Positions 26,293-34,566 of a stretch of DNA of 47,437 nucleotides are shown here, piece by piece. The first letter of the stretch is position 1; each line of letters begins with the position of its first letter. The stretch comes from Clostridia bacterium. Lineage in GTDB: Bacteria > Bacillota > Clostridia > Christensenellales > SZUA-584. A program made the position numbers and the translations under genes. The notes under the pieces are model-generated. The model was given only the letters and a program-made list of their open reading frames with translations. It had not been told where the DNA came from and searched no databases. Where the stretch lies: NCBI GenBank assembly GCA_003249555.1, contig QKIQ01000113.1, positions 1 through 47,437 of the forward strand, read 5' to 3'.

Positions 26293-27015
26293 ATGATGTT
26301 ATTGGGCGATAAGAACAGAAAATACAAAATACTGCTGTTTGATCTGGACGATACGTTGCTGGATTTTCAAGCAAACGAAAGGGATGCGCTCCCGAGGGTG
26401 TTTGATTTTTTCGGGTACACGCTGACAGACGAAATGATGAAAGCATATCACACGATCAATAATCAGCTTTGGACTGATTATGAGAATGGCGAAGTGATGA
26501 TGAGCGAAATGCTGAATTCGAGGTTTGCCAAAACCATGGCGAAGTTTGGAGTCGCGGTAGACGGCGTGGCGTGGGAAAAACATTATCAGGCGCTTTTAGG
26601 AGATGGTCATCATATCATAGAGGATGCTTTGGAGGTTTGCCGGAGGCTTGAAAAAACGCACAGGCTGTTTGTGATAACCAACGGCGTAAGGAAAACGCAG
26701 CTAAATCGGCTCAAAGCTGCGGGTTTGTACGATTTATTCGAAGATATTTTTACGTCGCAGGGCATCGGGTACCAAAAGCCCGCCAAGGAATTCTTTGACC
26801 ACGTAATAAGCCATATCAGCGGTTTTGATACGCGTGAAGCGCTGATAATAGGAGATTCGATCAATACGGATATCAAGGGCGGTATAGAATCGGGTATCGA
26901 TACCTGTTGGTTTAACAGACACGCGCAGGAATGTGGCGCCAATATTCCGATTGCATTTGTCATTTCAAAGCTAACAGATCTGTATGACATATTATCTGAA
27001 AATGATGAGAGATAA
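26293..27015 (+). CDS. YjjG-type HAD nucleotidase
   Basis: A 240-residue HAD-IA hydrolase matching the YjjG/YfnB noncanonical nucleotidase group, which removes phosphate from unusual pyrimidine (and other) nucleoside monophosphates. Motif I FDLDDTLLDF, motif II FVITNGV, motif III Lys in QGIGYQKPAKEFF, motif IV IIGDSINTDIKGG. ATG 26293 follows AAGGGG closely; ATG 26296 is equally possible. It overlaps mutY by 32 bases. Adjacent to mutY and msrAB, it fits a role in clearing damaged nucleotides, as YjjG does in E. coli, but this is inference from context. Confidence 0.88.
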   Translation: MMLLGDKNRKYKILLFDLDDTLLDFQANERDALPRVFDFFGYTLTDEMMKAYHTINNQLWTDYENGEVMMSEMLNSRFAKTMAKFGVAVDGVAWEKHYQALLGDGHHIIEDALEVCRRLEKTHRLFVITNGVRKTQLNRLKAAGLYDLFEDIFTSQGIGYQKPAKEFFDHVISHISGFDTREALIIGDSINTDIKGGIESGIDTCWFNRHAQECGANIPIAFVISKLTDLYDILSENDER

Positions 27016-28057
27016 ACTGCTTCGTTGGTATAATAAGAATAAACGCGACTTGCCGTGGCGGCGGCGCAACGGCGCGTATGCGGTGCTCGTGTCAGAAATG
27101 ATGCTTCAGCAGACCACCGTGGAAACGGTGCTTCGGTATTATGAGCCGTTTATGGCACGCTTCCCGGACGTGCGGACGCTTGCCGCGGCGGATGAACAGG
27201 AGGTGCTTGCCTGCTGGAAGGGGCTTGGGTACTATTCCCGCGCACGACATCTGCACAGCATTGCCAAGGTGGTCGGCGAGTTCGGCGGCGTGTTCCCGAA
27301 CACGCATGAGGCTTGGCTGTCACTGCCGGGTGTCGGGCCGTATATGGCGGGTGCCGTGCTGAGCATCGCTTTTGGACAGGCGTATCCGGCTGTAGACGGC
27401 AATGTGCTGCGCGTTATATCGCGCGTGTTCGCATTGCGGGAAGACATCTCGCGCACCGCGGCGCGTAAAGAGGTGGAAGCGCGGGTCGGCGCTATGATGC
27501 CGCACAAGAGTGCGGGCGATTTTACACAAGCGCTCATGGAATTAGGGGCGCTGATCTGCCGCCCGGCTTCGCCCGACTGCACAAACTGCCCATGGAACGA
27601 AGTGTGTGTGGCGTTGCGTGACAGTATTGTGGATGAGCTGCCGGTAAGGAAACCGCGCATAGCGCCGCGTATTGTGCCGCTTTGGGCGGCGCTTATAAAG
27701 ACTGAGGATGCGGTACTGCTGCATTACCGCGGCAACGATACGCTGTTGGCAAAGCTATGGGGGCTGCCTGTGGCACAGAAGCAGGATGGAGAAACGGCCG
27801 AATCATTGTTTAATAATAAATACGGCATAGCGCTGACAGACGGCGAAGTCGTGAGCCGTGCGGTGCATGTGTTTACGCACCAACGCTGGGAGATGGACGT
27901 TGTCAGTTATCGTGTGGAAAACCCGATAAAGCTCAATGCATCCGAATGGGAATGGGTAAGCTGGGAATCAATAGAGAATAAGCCGATACCCACGGCGTTT
28001 ATGAAGATACTTCGCGTCGTGAGAAAACAGATGGCGGAAAGGATAGCAGATGAATAA
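26984..28057 (+). CDS. mutY: A/G-specific adenine DNA glycosylase
   Basis: A 357-residue base-excision repair enzyme that removes adenine mispaired with 8-oxoguanine. The HhH-GPD core spans ~20-220: [13 protein letters not shown] (catalytic Glu region), [12 protein letters not shown] (HhH), AVDGNVLRV (the catalytic Asp motif), then the [4Fe-4S] ligands Cys in [17 protein letters not shown] with C-x6-C-x2-C-x5-C spacing. A C-terminal MutT-like domain (~235-345) recognises 8-oxoG. No good ribosome site precedes ATG 26984; ATG 27002 or 27005 may be the true start, with translation coupled to the overlapping HAD gene. The last eight bases overlap msrAB. Confidence 0.95.
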   Translation: MTYYLKMMRDKLLRWYNKNKRDLPWRRRNGAYAVLVSEMMLQQTTVETVLRYYEPFMARFPDVRTLAAADEQEVLACWKGLGYYSRARHLHSIAKVVGEFGGVFPNTHEAWLSLPGVGPYMAGAVLSIAFGQAYPAVDGNVLRVISRVFALREDISRTAARKEVEARVGAMMPHKSAGDFTQALMELGALICRPASPDCTNCPWNEVCVALRDSIVDELPVRKPRIAPRIVPLWAALIKTEDAVLLHYRGNDTLLAKLWGLPVAQKQDGETAESLFNNKYGIALTDGEVVSRAVHVFTHQRWEMDVVSYRVENPIKLNASEWEWVSWESIENKPIPTAFMKILRVVRKQMAERIADE

Positions 28058-28982
28058 AACGGCAGTGTTAGCAGGCGGGTGCTTTTGGTGCATGGAGCCG
28101 CCATACGCGAAAATACCGGGCGTTGTTAAGGTGCTGCCCGGATACACGGGAGGACATACCCAAAATCCCACGTACGAGCAGGTCTGCGCAGGCGGGACAG
28201 GGCACTATGAAGCGGTTGAAGTCACTTATGAATCCGATAACGTATCATTTGAGCAGCTTCTTGAGGTTTTCTGGCGTCAGATCGACCCGACGGATGCGTT
28301 CGGTCAGTTCGCGGACAGAGGCCGCCAGTATCAAACGGCGATCTTCTATCACGACGAGGATGAAAAACGCGCTGCCGAGGAATCAAAGCGCCGTATACAG
28401 CGGCTGTTTGAAAGAGAAGTGCGCACGCAGATACTTCCGGCGTCCGCGTTTTATCCCGCAGAAGGCGGCCACTGTGAATATTATAAAAAGAACCCCGGAC
28501 ATTACGCAAGATATAAGGCAGGGTCGGGACGCGAAGCGTATATCAACAGTTTGTGGGGTAAGGAGGCGCTTAAAGAAAGACTGTCTCCTATGCAGTACAG
28601 CGTGACGCAGGGCAACGGCACGGAGCCGCCGTTTCGTAACGACTATTGGGACAACCATGAGCCGGGGCTTTATGTGGATGTGATATCCGGAGACCCGTTG
28701 TTTACATCTCTTGATAAGTTCGATTCGGGCTGCGGCTGGCCGAGCTTTACAAAGCCTGTGGATGAACGGCGTGTCAGTGAGAAAGAAGACTTAAGCCACG
28801 GCATGATTCGCACGGAAGTGAGGACGAAGGGCACAGACGCCCATTTGGGTCATGTGTTCCCCGACGGCCCGGGATCGAGTGGTCTTCGATACTGTATCAA
28901 CTCAGCAGCGCTTCGGTTTGTGCCGCTCGTCGATCTTGAAAAAGAAGGTTACGGGCAATACAAGAATCTGTTTGAACAATGA
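28050..28982 (+). CDS. msrAB: Fused methionine sulfoxide reductase MsrA-MsrB
   Basis: A 310-residue bifunctional cytoplasmic enzyme. MsrA occupies ~1-160: [11 protein letters not shown] contains the active Cys for the S epimer, followed by GYTGG and GHYEAVEV. MsrB occupies ~190-300: [19 protein letters not shown] (zinc/structural Cys region varies), [10 protein letters not shown] and RYCINSAAL with the catalytic Cys for the R epimer. MsrA-MsrB fusions are common in Firmicutes. GAAAGGA precedes the ATG, which overlaps mutY by eight bases, so HAD, mutY and msrAB form one oxidative damage operon. The MsrB metal-binding CxxC pairs of other enzymes are not evident. Confidence 0.95.
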   Translation: MNKTAVLAGGCFWCMEPPYAKIPGVVKVLPGYTGGHTQNPTYEQVCAGGTGHYEAVEVTYESDNVSFEQLLEVFWRQIDPTDAFGQFADRGRQYQTAIFYHDEDEKRAAEESKRRIQRLFEREVRTQILPASAFYPAEGGHCEYYKKNPGHYARYKAGSGREAYINSLWGKEALKERLSPMQYSVTQGNGTEPPFRNDYWDNHEPGLYVDVISGDPLFTSLDKFDSGCGWPSFTKPVDERRVSEKEDLSHGMIRTEVRTKGTDAHLGHVFPDGPGSSGLRYCINSAALRFVPLVDLEKEGYGQYKNLFEQ

Positions 28983-29011
28983 ATATATAATATGTAAAGT
29001 CACTGTCAATA

Positions 29012-29041
29012 GTCACATGAGCCACTTGTAATCATATACTA
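29012..29041 (+). promoter_or_regulatory. Sigma-K-like promoter of the first cysteine-rich gene
   Basis: GTCACAT (29012-29018), with 16 bases between its CAC and CATATACTA (29033-29041). The -10 is an exact CATANNNTA. The same -35 (GTCACAT) and the same 16-base spacing recur before the second gene (29810-29839). Confidence 0.6.
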
Positions 29042-29073
29042 TAGTATCATTGATGAAAGAAAGGTGAAGACTT

Positions 29074-29751
29074 TTGGCATGTCCAACTACAGTTCATGAA
29101 ACAGTATGCGTACAGGCAAATGTTCGTATTGAGCCTCAGGTTGATGTGGGTACAATCACGACATGTTGTTGCGGCAATCCGTTAATCGGGAACTGCCCGG
29201 GAACACCGACTGAATTTTGCGAATTCATGGTGAGCCAGAACATTTGCGTTCAGGTGCCCTTAACCTTCCACGCAAACGCAACGGCAACACCTTCCGGCAT
29301 CGTGTGCGGCACGCCGGACATTGGGGGCTGCCCCGAAACAACGTGTACTTTTACGATTGGCTACTATAAAAATCACCCGGATATAACCAATGCGCTGATC
29401 ACAGATGCGGGAGGTTCGATCGTTCTTGGAATCGACGCTACAGGCCTAAGTGTGACGGCTACCGCCACAAACGCAAACGACATATTAGATTTTATGCCGC
29501 CGCCGCCTGCGCCGGATACGCCGCCGTATGCCGGACAGTATGAGGTGCTTTATGCACAGCTTCTTGCCGCGAACCTCAATGTATTAAGGGGCGCGACGTG
29601 CGAGTTTGCATTGTCAGCAATTGCGGCAGCAAATACGTTTATTGCGAATTCGCCTTCGGGCGGTATGATGGGAGCAGGTACGGTTCAAGAGCCTTTGGCA
29701 ACCTTCAATGAGGGATTGGCCGGAGGGTGTCCTGTCCATTGCCCCGAATAA
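29074..29751 (+). CDS. Cysteine-rich protein with C-terminal GYWKNH-like domain, probable spore surface protein
   Basis: 225 residues, no signal peptide. The TTG at 29074 follows AGGTG. The N-terminal ~85-residue module (CPTTVHETVCVQANVRIEPQ, then CCCGNPLIGNCPG, MVSQNICVQVPL, ATPSGIVCGTP) has many Cys, several in pairs. The same module recurs in the next gene. The C-terminal part begins TFTIGYYKNHPD and continues LLAANLNVLRGATCEFALSA, like the GYWKNH domains of bacterial surface proteins, with a Pro-rich linker (MPPPPAPDTPP). Low charge, Cys-rich and leaderless sequence with a sigma-K-like promoter suggests a spore coat or exosporium protein made in the mother cell, as in other cysteine-rich coat proteins. 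No function beyond that can be assigned. Confidence 0.72.
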   Translation: MACPTTVHETVCVQANVRIEPQVDVGTITTCCCGNPLIGNCPGTPTEFCEFMVSQNICVQVPLTFHANATATPSGIVCGTPDIGGCPETTCTFTIGYYKNHPDITNALITDAGGSIVLGIDATGLSVTATATNANDILDFMPPPPAPDTPPYAGQYEVLYAQLLAANLNVLRGATCEFALSAIAAANTFIANSPSGGMMGAGTVQEPLATFNEGLAGGCPVHCPE

Positions 29752-29765
29752 TGGTTGATTATTAT

Positions 29766-29795
29766 GCCCTGCTTGATTCAAAGCGGGGCTTTTAT
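29766..29795 (+). terminator. Terminator between the two cysteine-rich genes
   Basis: A 9-bp stem with one G-U pair (GCCCTGCTT / AAGCGGGGC), followed by TTTTAT, 15 bases after the stop at 29751. It separates the two paralogues, so each needs its own promoter. Confidence 0.75.
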
Positions 29796-29809
29796 CATAT
29801 AATACAGCT

Positions 29810-29839
29810 GTCACATATAATATATAAGGACGTATAATA
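29810..29839 (+). promoter_or_regulatory. Sigma-K-like promoter of the second cysteine-rich gene
   Basis: GTCACAT (29810-29816), with 16 bases between its CAC and CGTATAATA (29831-29839). The geometry is identical to 29012-29041, and the -10 has one change from CATANNNTA. It starts 15 bases after the terminator of the first gene. Confidence 0.55.
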
Positions 29840-29870
29840 TAACATAACAATATGAAGTGGATGTGAGTAT

Positions 29871-30413
29871 ATGGACTGTCCGTCCATTGTGAACCAAAAG
29901 GTTTGTGTCGAAGCAAAGGTGACTGTAAATCCGGAAGCAGAGGTCGGTGATGTTCATGCATACTGCGTAGGCAAACCACATTTTGAGGAATGCGGCAAGA
30001 AATCTTGCGGTTGTACTTATATGGTGAGCCAAATGCTGTGTGTTCGTTTTTCCCTCGCGATCTCCGCCAATGCGTCCGCCAAGCCTGCGGGTATCGTTTG
30101 TTGTGAGCCTGAGGTGAAGGCGTGCTGTCCCCAAAATGAGCAAGAAATGCCGTGTGACGAGGAGGTGTCTTATCAAACAATAATATCTGATGATGACACG
30201 GCTTGTTTCAAGCCGATGCTTTTTGAAAAAACACAAAACGAAACAGAGCCGTATGGCGATGCGATAAAAAATGAAAACAGACCTTACAGAAAAAGAAGCA
30301 ATCCCATCATGCAAAGGGGCGGGTTTTGTTTCCCGCCACTGCCTTGTGTTCCGTGCTGCTGTCCTAGATTTGGCTTTTTCCAAAGAAAATCAAGGCATAG
30401 GCCGATTTTTTGA
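29871..30413 (+). CDS. Cysteine-rich paralogue of the upstream spore-surface-type protein
   Basis: 180 residues, no signal peptide; ATG at 29871 with GGATGTGAG upstream. The first ~85 residues repeat the module of the 29074-29751 product: MDCPSIVNQKVCVEAKVTVN, CVGKPHFEECGKKSC, YMVSQMLCVRFSL and ASAKPAGIVCCEPE. In place of the GYWKNH-like domain there is an acidic stretch and then a strikingly different basic, Cys/Pro/Phe-rich tail (GFCFPPLPCVPCCCPRFGFF). The tail overlaps the convergent gene by 24 bases, so its last residues could come from a 3' change. The basic tail could bind an acidic coat partner or the cortex surface, but this is speculation. Confidence 0.66.
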   Translation: MDCPSIVNQKVCVEAKVTVNPEAEVGDVHAYCVGKPHFEECGKKSCGCTYMVSQMLCVRFSLAISANASAKPAGIVCCEPEVKACCPQNEQEMPCDEEVSYQTIISDDDTACFKPMLFEKTQNETEPYGDAIKNENRPYRKRSNPIMQRGGFCFPPLPCVPCCCPRFGFFQRKSRHRPIF

Positions 30414-30968
30414 TGTATTGTGCGTGACTTTGCTGCGGATTATGGCTTCGACATATGTATAGTTTTCGGGTGTGCAAAAAACAGCCATTTTTTCAGTGAG
30501 ACCGCCGCGCAGCAAAATCACTTTGCGTTGGGGGTCGTATTTGACTTTGCGAATATGCTTCCATTTGAGCGACAAGACCTGACGCGAATTGGCAAGCATA
30601 CCCGCTCCTGCGGCTGTCATATTGCCTGAGAACAGTCCCAGCGTAATCAGCAGGCTGTTTATTATGCGGTTTTTCTTGCGCTGCTTTGCTTGCGTATAGT
30701 TGGTGATGCCTTTGCTATCAACGATGAAGCCGGGCGCGTATCTGCCGCCGTATACGATCATGATAAAGATAAAAGTCAGCAGCAACAGCGCCCCAATCAG
30801 CAGCAGGGCGTATTTGGTATCTGAATCAAAAACGTTGCCTTCGGATACGAGCAGTATCACGGCAATGAGTATGCCAAAAGGGATGCCGATGGCAATACCC
30901 AGCCCGCGCAGAATATACCGGTTCTTAAATATCGGAACATAGATTTCCCATTGCAGTTTATCAGTCAT
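30390..30968 (-). CDS. Two-segment membrane protein with PH-like cytoplasmic part
   Basis: 192 residues. Two membrane segments (~22-46 and ~52-76) come after a short start (WEIYVPIFKNRYILRG). The remainder (~85-175) has alternating hydrophobic and polar strands (ITNYTQAKQRKKNRI, SLKWKHIRKVKYDPQRKVI, LLRGGLTEKMAVFCTPENY) similar to the bacterial PH-like domains of YcxB/YdbT-type proteins. The family match is by pattern only. Convergent with the second cysteine-rich gene, overlapping it by 24 bases. Confidence 0.7.
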   Translation of the reverse strand: MTDKLQWEIYVPIFKNRYILRGLGIAIGIPFGILIAVILLVSEGNVFDSDTKYALLLIGALLLLTFIFIMIVYGGRYAPGFIVDSKGITNYTQAKQRKKNRIINSLLITLGLFSGNMTAAGAGMLANSRQVLSLKWKHIRKVKYDPQRKVILLRGGLTEKMAVFCTPENYTYVEAIIRSKVTHNTSKNRPMP

Positions 30969-31042
30969 TATATCTCCTTTGAGGGAAATGGTTTTTTTAT
31001 TGTATCACAAACTAAAAAAGGAACAAAATAATTTCTGACGGT

Positions 31043-31071
31043 TTGTCAAAAAGCACCGCTCATGTTATAAT
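31043..31071 (+). promoter_or_regulatory. Promoter of xth
   Basis: TTGTCA (31043-31048), 17 bases, TATAAT (31066-31071), 38 bases before the ATG. Confidence 0.7.
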
Positions 31072-31109
31072 CTTTATTAAGAAGAATTCCGAAGAAGGAA
31101 GGGCGATGT

Positions 31110-31862
31110 ATGAAAATCGTATCCTGGAACGTGAACGGCTTGCGCGCGTGCTACGGCAAAGGCTTTGCCGATTTTTTCAAAGCGGCGGACGCAGATATAT
31201 TCTGTATACAGGAGACCAAGCTGCAGCGCGGCGATTTTGAATTCGAACAGCCGGATTATTTCGATTACTGGAATGATGCGGAAAAGAAGGGGTATTCGGG
31301 CACGGCTGTGTTTTCTAGGCAGGAGCCCAACGCTGTGACATACGGCATCGGCATTGACGCGCACGATCACGAAGGACGCGTGATTACGCTGGAATATGAC
31401 GGCTTCTATTTTGTAAACGTTTATGTGCCCAACGCGGGGGAGGAATTAAAACGGCTGGATTACCGCATGGCGTGGGATAGCGATTTTCGCGCGTATATTT
31501 CAGCGCTGGATAAAAAGAAAAACGTGATCGTCTGCGGGGATTTGAATGTGGCGCATAAAGAGATTGATCTGAAAAACCCCAAAACCAACAGGCGCAGCGC
31601 GGGCTTCACAGACGAGGAGCGCGAGGGTTTTACCCGGCTGTTGGAATCAGGCTTTGCGGATTCGTTCCGCTTTCTTTACCCGGAAAAGCGCGATGCGTAT
31701 ACATACTGGTCTTACCGCTTTGGCGCGCGCGCAAGAAATGCGGGCTGGCGTATCGATTATGCCTGTGTTTCCGATCGTCTGCAAAATGAGCTGCACGAAA
31801 TGACAATTCACAGCGATGTGATGGGATCGGATCACTGTCCGATTTCCATCGATATATTTTAA
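31110..31862 (+). CDS. xth: Exodeoxyribonuclease III / AP endonuclease
   Basis: 250 residues, standard length. An AP endonuclease and 3'-5' exonuclease of base excision repair, acting with glycosylases such as the MutY of this window. Motifs: WNVNGLRA (N-terminal Asn), CIQETKL (metal Glu), GYSGTAVFS, CGDLNVAH (Asp/Asn), RIDYACVSD, and GSDHCPISIDIF with the catalytic Asp-His. The ATG follows AGAAGGAAGGG. Confidence 0.95.
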   Translation: MKIVSWNVNGLRACYGKGFADFFKAADADIFCIQETKLQRGDFEFEQPDYFDYWNDAEKKGYSGTAVFSRQEPNAVTYGIGIDAHDHEGRVITLEYDGFYFVNVYVPNAGEELKRLDYRMAWDSDFRAYISALDKKKNVIVCGDLNVAHKEIDLKNPKTNRRSAGFTDEEREGFTRLLESGFADSFRFLYPEKRDAYTYWSYRFGARARNAGWRIDYACVSDRLQNELHEMTIHSDVMGSDHCPISIDIF

Positions 31863-31927
31863 AGAACAGTCATCAGTCATCATCAACAATGCGCATAACG
31901 GCTGTCTTTGTTTGCGATAATAGGGTT

Positions 31928-32572
31928 ATGACAACTCAGACGATGCAACACCACGCGCAGGCGTGCATATTGGAATTTGACAGGCATTTGATGGAGGACG
32001 ATAAGCCCTCCGTGTATTTCAACGAGATTGTGAAAAAGGAAGCATTTCCTAAGCAGTATCCGTTCACATTGCTTACAGACCTCATCGGCCTTGAGCAGTC
32101 GCCCGTGCATCATCCTGAGGGCGATGTGTGGAACCATACCATGCTCGTGGTGGACAACGCCGCGCAGACCAAGCGCTTGAGCAAAACGCCCCGCGCGCTG
32201 ATGTGGGCGGCGCTGCTGCATGACATCGGCAAGAAAGAGACAACCAAGCTGCGAAAGGGTCGCGTCACGGCGTACGACCACGACAAAGCGGGGCAGAGGC
32301 TTGCGGTGAGTTTCTTGAAGGAGTGCGGGCAAAGCGATGAATTTTCGGAGCAGGTGGGTGCGCTGGTGAGATGGCACATGCAGGCGCTTTACGCCACAAA
32401 GAACCTGCCGTTTTTCAACCCCAAAGCGATGAACGCGCAAACGGATGTCAACGAGGTGGCGTTGCTGTGTCTGGCCGACAGACTGGGGCGCGGGCCGGTC
32501 ACCGCGGAGCAGTTGGAGCGTGAACAGCATCAGATCGCCTCGTTCGTGGAAAAAAGCTTAAAACACCGATAA
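31928..32572 (+). CDS. HD-domain phosphohydrolase
   Basis: A ~214-residue HD-superfamily protein. The metal motif AALLHDIGKKE is followed by YDHDKAGQRLA and VRWHMQAL, giving the H...HD...D pattern of HDIG-type hydrolases; the domain is similar to the HD part of tRNA nucleotidyltransferases. There is no nucleotidyltransferase domain. The start is uncertain: ATG 31889 and ATG 31928 are in frame and neither has a strong ribosome site. Read with xth (65-base gap) and with the AhpD-like gene 10 bases downstream. Substrate unknown. Confidence 0.8.
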   Translation: MTTQTMQHHAQACILEFDRHLMEDDKPSVYFNEIVKKEAFPKQYPFTLLTDLIGLEQSPVHHPEGDVWNHTMLVVDNAAQTKRLSKTPRALMWAALLHDIGKKETTKLRKGRVTAYDHDKAGQRLAVSFLKECGQSDEFSEQVGALVRWHMQALYATKNLPFFNPKAMNAQTDVNEVALLCLADRLGRGPVTAEQLEREQHQIASFVEKSLKHR

Positions 32573-32582
32573 CGGAGGGTAT

Positions 32583-33191
32583 ATGAAACGCATATACGGC
32601 GCGTGCATTAACTGTGAGCTGATACGTGATTTTCTAATCAGCATTGGCGACATGCGCCGGGCGGAGAAAAACGGCGATATTGACGATAAGTTTTTAAAGC
32701 GCATCATGCTTGCGGTGACGCACGTAAACGGATGCGCACTTTGCAACTGGTTCCACACGCGTGACGCACTGAAGATTGGTATGCCGCAAAGAGAGATCGC
32801 GCGATTGCTGGACGGCGGTCTGGAGGATGTGCCCAAGGATCAAACGGCGGCACTTGTTTTTGCGCAGCATTATGCAGACACGCTGGGGCATGTGGACGTT
32901 GCAGCGTGGCGTCGGATTGTGCACGTTTATGGTGCACAAAGAGCGCTCGGTATCCGCGCCGCGATTTGCATGATCATGGTGGGCAACGCGCAAGGCAATA
33001 TCTGGGGGGCGATCGCGTCGCGCATCAAAGGCAAGCCGGAACCGGGCAGCTCGCTGACAAAAGAACTTGGTGTGCTCGCAATCGATATTTTCGCTGTGCC
33101 GTTTATGCTCGTCTGGGCAGCGTTTGCATCATTCGTTCGGCGTTTTATGCCGGATACCAATATGGACAGGGAGGACGCTCATGGCCATTGA
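32583..33191 (+). CDS. AhpD/CMD-family protein with C-terminal membrane segment
   Basis: 202 residues, of which ~1-150 is a carboxymuconolactone decarboxylase-like (AhpD) fold. The redox motif is CALCNWFHT, with Cys51, Cys54 and His58 as in AhpD peroxidase and peroxidase partner proteins. A hydrophobic segment (~168-186, LAIDIFAVPFMLVWAAF) near the C-terminus is unusual and suggests membrane association. ATG at 32583 follows GGAGGG. The end overlaps the next gene (AmmeMemo fusion) by 11 bases, so it is probably translated with it. Likely function is thiol-dependent peroxide reduction; no dedicated peroxiredoxin is seen next to it. Confidence 0.82.
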   Translation: MKRIYGACINCELIRDFLISIGDMRRAEKNGDIDDKFLKRIMLAVTHVNGCALCNWFHTRDALKIGMPQREIARLLDGGLEDVPKDQTAALVFAQHYADTLGHVDVAAWRRIVHVYGAQRALGIRAAICMIMVGNAQGNIWGAIASRIKGKPEPGSSLTKELGVLAIDIFAVPFMLVWAAFASFVRRFMPDTNMDREDAHGH

Positions 33192-34566
33192 ATACGCATG
33201 TATCGTGCCGCATCCGCCGCTCATCGTACCGGCAGTCGGCAAAGGAGAAGAAAATAAAATCACAGCGACGGCGCAGGCTTACAAACAGATGGCGAGGGAC
33301 ATCGCGCGCATCAAGCCGCAAACTATCGTGGTGGCGTCGCCGCATTCCGTCATGTACGGCGACTACATTCATATATCGCCCGGTAAATCCGCAAAGGGTG
33401 CTTTTGGACGCTTCGGCGCACCGCAGGCATCATTCGAGACGACGTATGACAACGAATTTGTCAGCGTGCTTTCAGATATCGCTTTTGATAAGCAGATTCA
33501 CGCAGGCACACTGGGCGAGCGTGATCCTGAGCTGGATCATGGTACGTTGGTGCCGCTGCATTTCATCGACCAATTCTATCATGATTACCGGCTTGTCCGC
33601 ATCTCGATATCTGGATTATCTTATGTGGAGCATTATCGCTTTGGCATGTGTGTGGCGGAAACGGCGAAAAAGCTGGGGCGCAAAACGGTGTTTGTGGCCA
33701 GCGGGGACTTATCACACAAGCTGCTGGAAAGCGGCCCGTACGGCTTTGCCGCCGAAGGCCCTGCCTTTGATGAGCAGGTGGCGGAAGCGATGCGTGAAGG
33801 TGATTTTGGTCGGTTTTTTGACATGGGCGAGGCGTTTGCCGAAGCCGCGGGTGAATGCGGATTGCGCTCTTTTATTGAGATGGCGGGCGCGCTGGACGGT
33901 CTTGGTGTGAGCCCCACAGCGTTTTCATACGAAGGACCATTCGGCGTGGGTTACGGCGTCTGTGGCTACGACATTGGGGAAGCCGATGAAAACAGGCGGT
34001 TTGGCGATATATATGAACGAGAGCAAATAGCGAAGCTCGCGGAAATAAAGAGCACAGAAGATGACTATGTGAAGCTTGCGCGGCTGTCTCTTGAGACATA
34101 TGTGAAGACGGGCAAACGCGCAAAGCTGCCCGAACGATTGCCTAAAGACATGCTGAACGCACGGGCGGGTGTATTTGTATCGCTCAAGAAAAACGGACGA
34201 CTGCGCGGCTGTATCGGCACGATCGAGCCGACGGTGCCGTCTGTTGCCGAAGAAATCGTGCGCAATGCCGTCAGTGCGGGCACGGGCGATCCGCGCTTCG
34301 ATGTGGTGACGAAAGACGAACTGGATTCGCTCGTGTACAGCGTGGATGTGCTCGGCGAAGCGGAGCCGGTAAGCTCAATAGACGATCTTGATGTCAAACG
34401 TTATGGCGTGATTGTCACCAAGGGTCAAAAGCGGGGGCTGCTGCTGCCCAACCTCGAAGGCGTAAACTCCCCGCAGGAGCAGGTGAACATTGCGCTGCAA
34501 AAAGCGGGCATACTCCGCAACGACAAATATACGATGGAACGCTTTGAGGTGGTGAGGCACAAATGA
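33181..34566 (+). CDS. AmmeMemoRadiSam fusion: Memo/LigB-like domain plus AMMECR1 domain
   Basis: 461 residues. The first ~270 residues are a Memo/class III extradiol-dioxygenase-like (LigB) domain with VPHPPLIVPAVGKGE, VVASPHSVMYGDYIHIS, LDHGTLVPLHF and SGDLSHKL, which supply His/Glu side chains. The last ~180 form an AMMECR1 domain with the hallmark LRGCIGTIEP. ATG 33181 follows GGGAGG; a longer in-frame start has no site and overlaps the AhpD gene. It overlaps the radical SAM gene by four bases (ATGA). A, B and radical SAM proteins occur together so consistently that they are named the AmmeMemoRadiSam system; its product is, to my knowledge, unknown. Confidence 0.9.
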   Translation: MAIEYACIVPHPPLIVPAVGKGEENKITATAQAYKQMARDIARIKPQTIVVASPHSVMYGDYIHISPGKSAKGAFGRFGAPQASFETTYDNEFVSVLSDIAFDKQIHAGTLGERDPELDHGTLVPLHFIDQFYHDYRLVRISISGLSYVEHYRFGMCVAETAKKLGRKTVFVASGDLSHKLLESGPYGFAAEGPAFDEQVAEAMREGDFGRFFDMGEAFAEAAGECGLRSFIEMAGALDGLGVSPTAFSYEGPFGVGYGVCGYDIGEADENRRFGDIYEREQIAKLAEIKSTEDDYVKLARLSLETYVKTGKRAKLPERLPKDMLNARAGVFVSLKKNGRLRGCIGTIEPTVPSVAEEIVRNAVSAGTGDPRFDVVTKDELDSLVYSVDVLGEAEPVSSIDDLDVKRYGVIVTKGQKRGLLLPNLEGVNSPQEQVNIALQKAGILRNDKYTMERFEVVRHK

